From IMG/VR virus record IMGVR_UViG_3300005753_000040, positions 1-23,175 of that record: a stretch of 23,175 nt of DNA; one strand, given 5' to 3'. Within the stretch, counting starts at the first letter, position 1, and the number at the start of each line of letters is the position of its first letter. Made by a program: the position numbers and the translations under genes. The stretch comes from a virus. Below the pieces are notes generated by a model. It had not been told where the DNA came from. It made no database searches and worked only from the letters and a program-made list of their open reading frames with translations. Of this stretch, positions 22,130-23,175 are shown piece by piece.

Positions 22130-22610
22130 AAAGTAGAAATTTTTGTGCAGTGTTTTTTTGTGCAAATTTATTCAAAAATTTAGGTTTTTCTGCTCCCGTA
22201 TTGCGTGAATACAATAGACGAGGGTGTTCATTTTTTGATACAGCCAATGCACTCTGGCTCTTTGAATACTCAAATTCCCAGAATTCAACCCAACGATGAT
22301 TGCAGTTTGAATCCTGACAACCACAGTATAACTTTTTTAGCATCCCTTTTGTCACTGAATGCGAAGTAATTACCGAACTAACCGCATAGCAGTGCGGGCA
22401 GTGCGCCCTTGCGGGGTCTGACCACTTGGGATCAACTCGAACCATTGACGACTTAAAATCTGCGTGACTTACTAAATCCGTCCACGCATGACCACAGCCA
22501 GAATGCCTACAAACAAAGTGCCAACGTCGCACAAACGGAAAAACAACCCACTCACAAAAATCATTACAGCCTCTTGCATAACAAACAGGACACGTTGCTA
22601 CTCCTGCCAT
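22128..22610 (-). CDS. Late transcription activator with two Ogr/Delta zinc fingers
   Basis: The 160-residue protein has two C4 domains with the Ogr/Delta spacing CxxC-23-CxxxxC: C7, C10, C34, C39 and C71, C74, C98, C103. Each is followed by an aromatic stretch (GHAWTDL and NHRWVEFWEF). P2 Ogr has one such domain in 72 residues; satellite P4 Delta is a tandem fusion of two in 166 residues, so the layout here is Delta-like. These proteins bind dyad sites about 55 bases upstream of late promoters and contact the RNA polymerase alpha subunit. It is therefore the likely activator of the O and P operons. AGGGGAA before the ATG is a strong ribosome binding site. The C-terminal 40 residues are basic and polar. 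Confidence 0.9.
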   Translation of the reverse strand: MAGVATCPVCYARGCNDFCEWVVFPFVRRWHFVCRHSGCGHAWTDLVSHADFKSSMVRVDPKWSDPARAHCPHCYAVSSVITSHSVTKGMLKKLYCGCQDSNCNHRWVEFWEFEYSKSQSALAVSKNEHPRLLYSRNTGAEKPKFLNKFAQKNTAQKFLL

Positions 22611-22905
22611 AAAATTCCCCTTTAAATCACTCTAAAACCCAATAATTCTGTGCAATATTGTGCAGGCTAGTGCAAACACAGAATCCAAAAAATAATATAA
22701 ACTTCATAATCATATATTATAACTATTAACTCATTGTTTTTTATGAATATAAAGTGAATTTCAAAGAAGAAATAACGAAATATTAGGTGATAAATACATA
22801 ACATGAGTTAAAAAAAGTGATAGCGAATAAAATGTGCTGCTTGAATACAAAAACGCCAAAATAGCTTAATATTTCCCCTTTATATTCATAAAAGAGATTG
22901 TAAAA
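22611..22905. other. AT-rich intergenic region with phased GTGCA repeats
   Basis: No gene is supported in this stretch. GTGCA occurs at 22650, 22660 and 22670, exactly one helical turn apart, 35-60 bases before the Delta-like start. The minus strand carries a TATAAT near 22725 but no convincing -35 box. The rest is A+T-rich and probably holds promoters for both flanking genes. Confidence 0.45.
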
Positions 22906-23175
22906 ATGGAACTAAAAGTTTTTTTAAGTCTTGTCAGTGTTATTTTATTATTTATTTCAATCATTGGTTTACTTATACCTAAATGGGTAAAACGCAAGAA
23001 TAGAAAAGAAGTTCTTTTGCATTTTCTTTTACCCACTATTATCACATTTCTGATAGCTGGATTTACACCACTTGTATGTGAAAATACAACAACAGCTAGA
23101 GTTACAGAACAAGAAAATATAGAAATGAATAAAATACAGAATGTAGTTGAAACAGAAACCAAGGTAGAAGAAGAA
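22906..23175 (+). CDS. Membrane protein, partial at the right edge
   Basis: An ATG at 22906 opens a frame of 90 codons that is still open at the window end. The product has two hydrophobic segments, MELKVFLSLVSVILLFISII then GLLIPKW at residues 4-27, and HFLLPTIITFLIAGFTPL at about 39-56, separated by a basic loop (KRKNRKE), and then a polar, Glu- and Thr-rich region. I recognise no family. Codon use is more A+T-rich than in the phage structural genes. It may be a prophage accessory gene or the first gene outside the phage. Confidence 0.65.
   Translation, partial: MELKVFLSLVSVILLFISIIGLLIPKWVKRKNRKEVLLHFLLPTIITFLIAGFTPLVCENTTTARVTEQENIEMNKIQNVVETETKVEEE

Noticed and set aside
22866-23162. 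Minus-strand 98-codon ORF at the right edge
   Set aside because: The plus-strand frame from 22906 has a clean two-segment membrane layout and stays open to the edge; the minus-strand one has a low-complexity translation and no binding site.

Overview
The window is the late (virion structure and lysis) region of a temperate contractile-tailed phage, most likely a prophage in a moderately AT-rich proteobacterium (gamma is my guess from the phage relatives; no host housekeeping gene is visible). The phage is a clear mosaic. The DNA-packaging and head genes follow phage P2 (divergent Q-P versus O-N-M-L, then R and S for tail completion), while the tail tube, sheath, tape measure and baseplate follow phage Mu (gpL, gpM, gp41, TMP, gpN, gpP, gp45, gp46, gp47, gp48). 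The joint between the two is also visible inside one protein: a Mu gp41-type tail chaperone that reads by -1 frameshift at GGGAAAC into a P2 gpE-type tail.

Layout from right to left. 22906-23175 (+): start of a membrane protein cut by the window edge, preceded by an AT-rich gap. 22128-22610 (-): a 160-residue protein with two Ogr/Delta C4 zinc fingers, the likely late-gene activator. 21533-22015 (-): a small exported protein. 18767-21530 (+): terminase ATPase-nuclease (P) and portal (Q), with an abnormal 305-base overlap. Between P and O lies a perfect 13-bp inverted repeat. 18655 down to 13985 (-): scaffold-protease O, capsid N, terminase small subunit M, a small membrane protein, L, R and S. 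13866-13069 (-): a fibre-like gene with an upstream in-frame repeat module, closed by a strong UUCG-loop terminator. 13000-12374 (-): a displaced gp46-type baseplate gene. 12295-11189 (-): lysis cassette (two membrane proteins and a T7-type amidase). 11179 down to the left edge (-): sheath, tube, chaperone pair, an internally duplicated tape measure, a split gpN, hub, spike, a hidden small ORF, gp47/J, and a gp48/I-type gene that runs off the window at base 1.

The genes work as one assembly programme: P and M cut and pump DNA through Q into a shell of N built on O; L, R and S finish the head and neck; sheath and tube polymerise on a baseplate of hub, spike, gp46, gp47 and gp48, with length set by the tape measure and its frameshifted chaperones; amidase and membrane proteins release the progeny. 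Most left-hand genes overlap by TAATG or ATGA, which points to translational coupling in a long operon. No integrase, repressor, replication gene, tRNA, rRNA or CRISPR array was found in the window. The most unusual parts are the repeat module shared by the gp48-like protein and the fibre-like gene, the duplicated tape measure, the split gpN, the displaced and extended gp46, and the regulatory palindrome between O and P.
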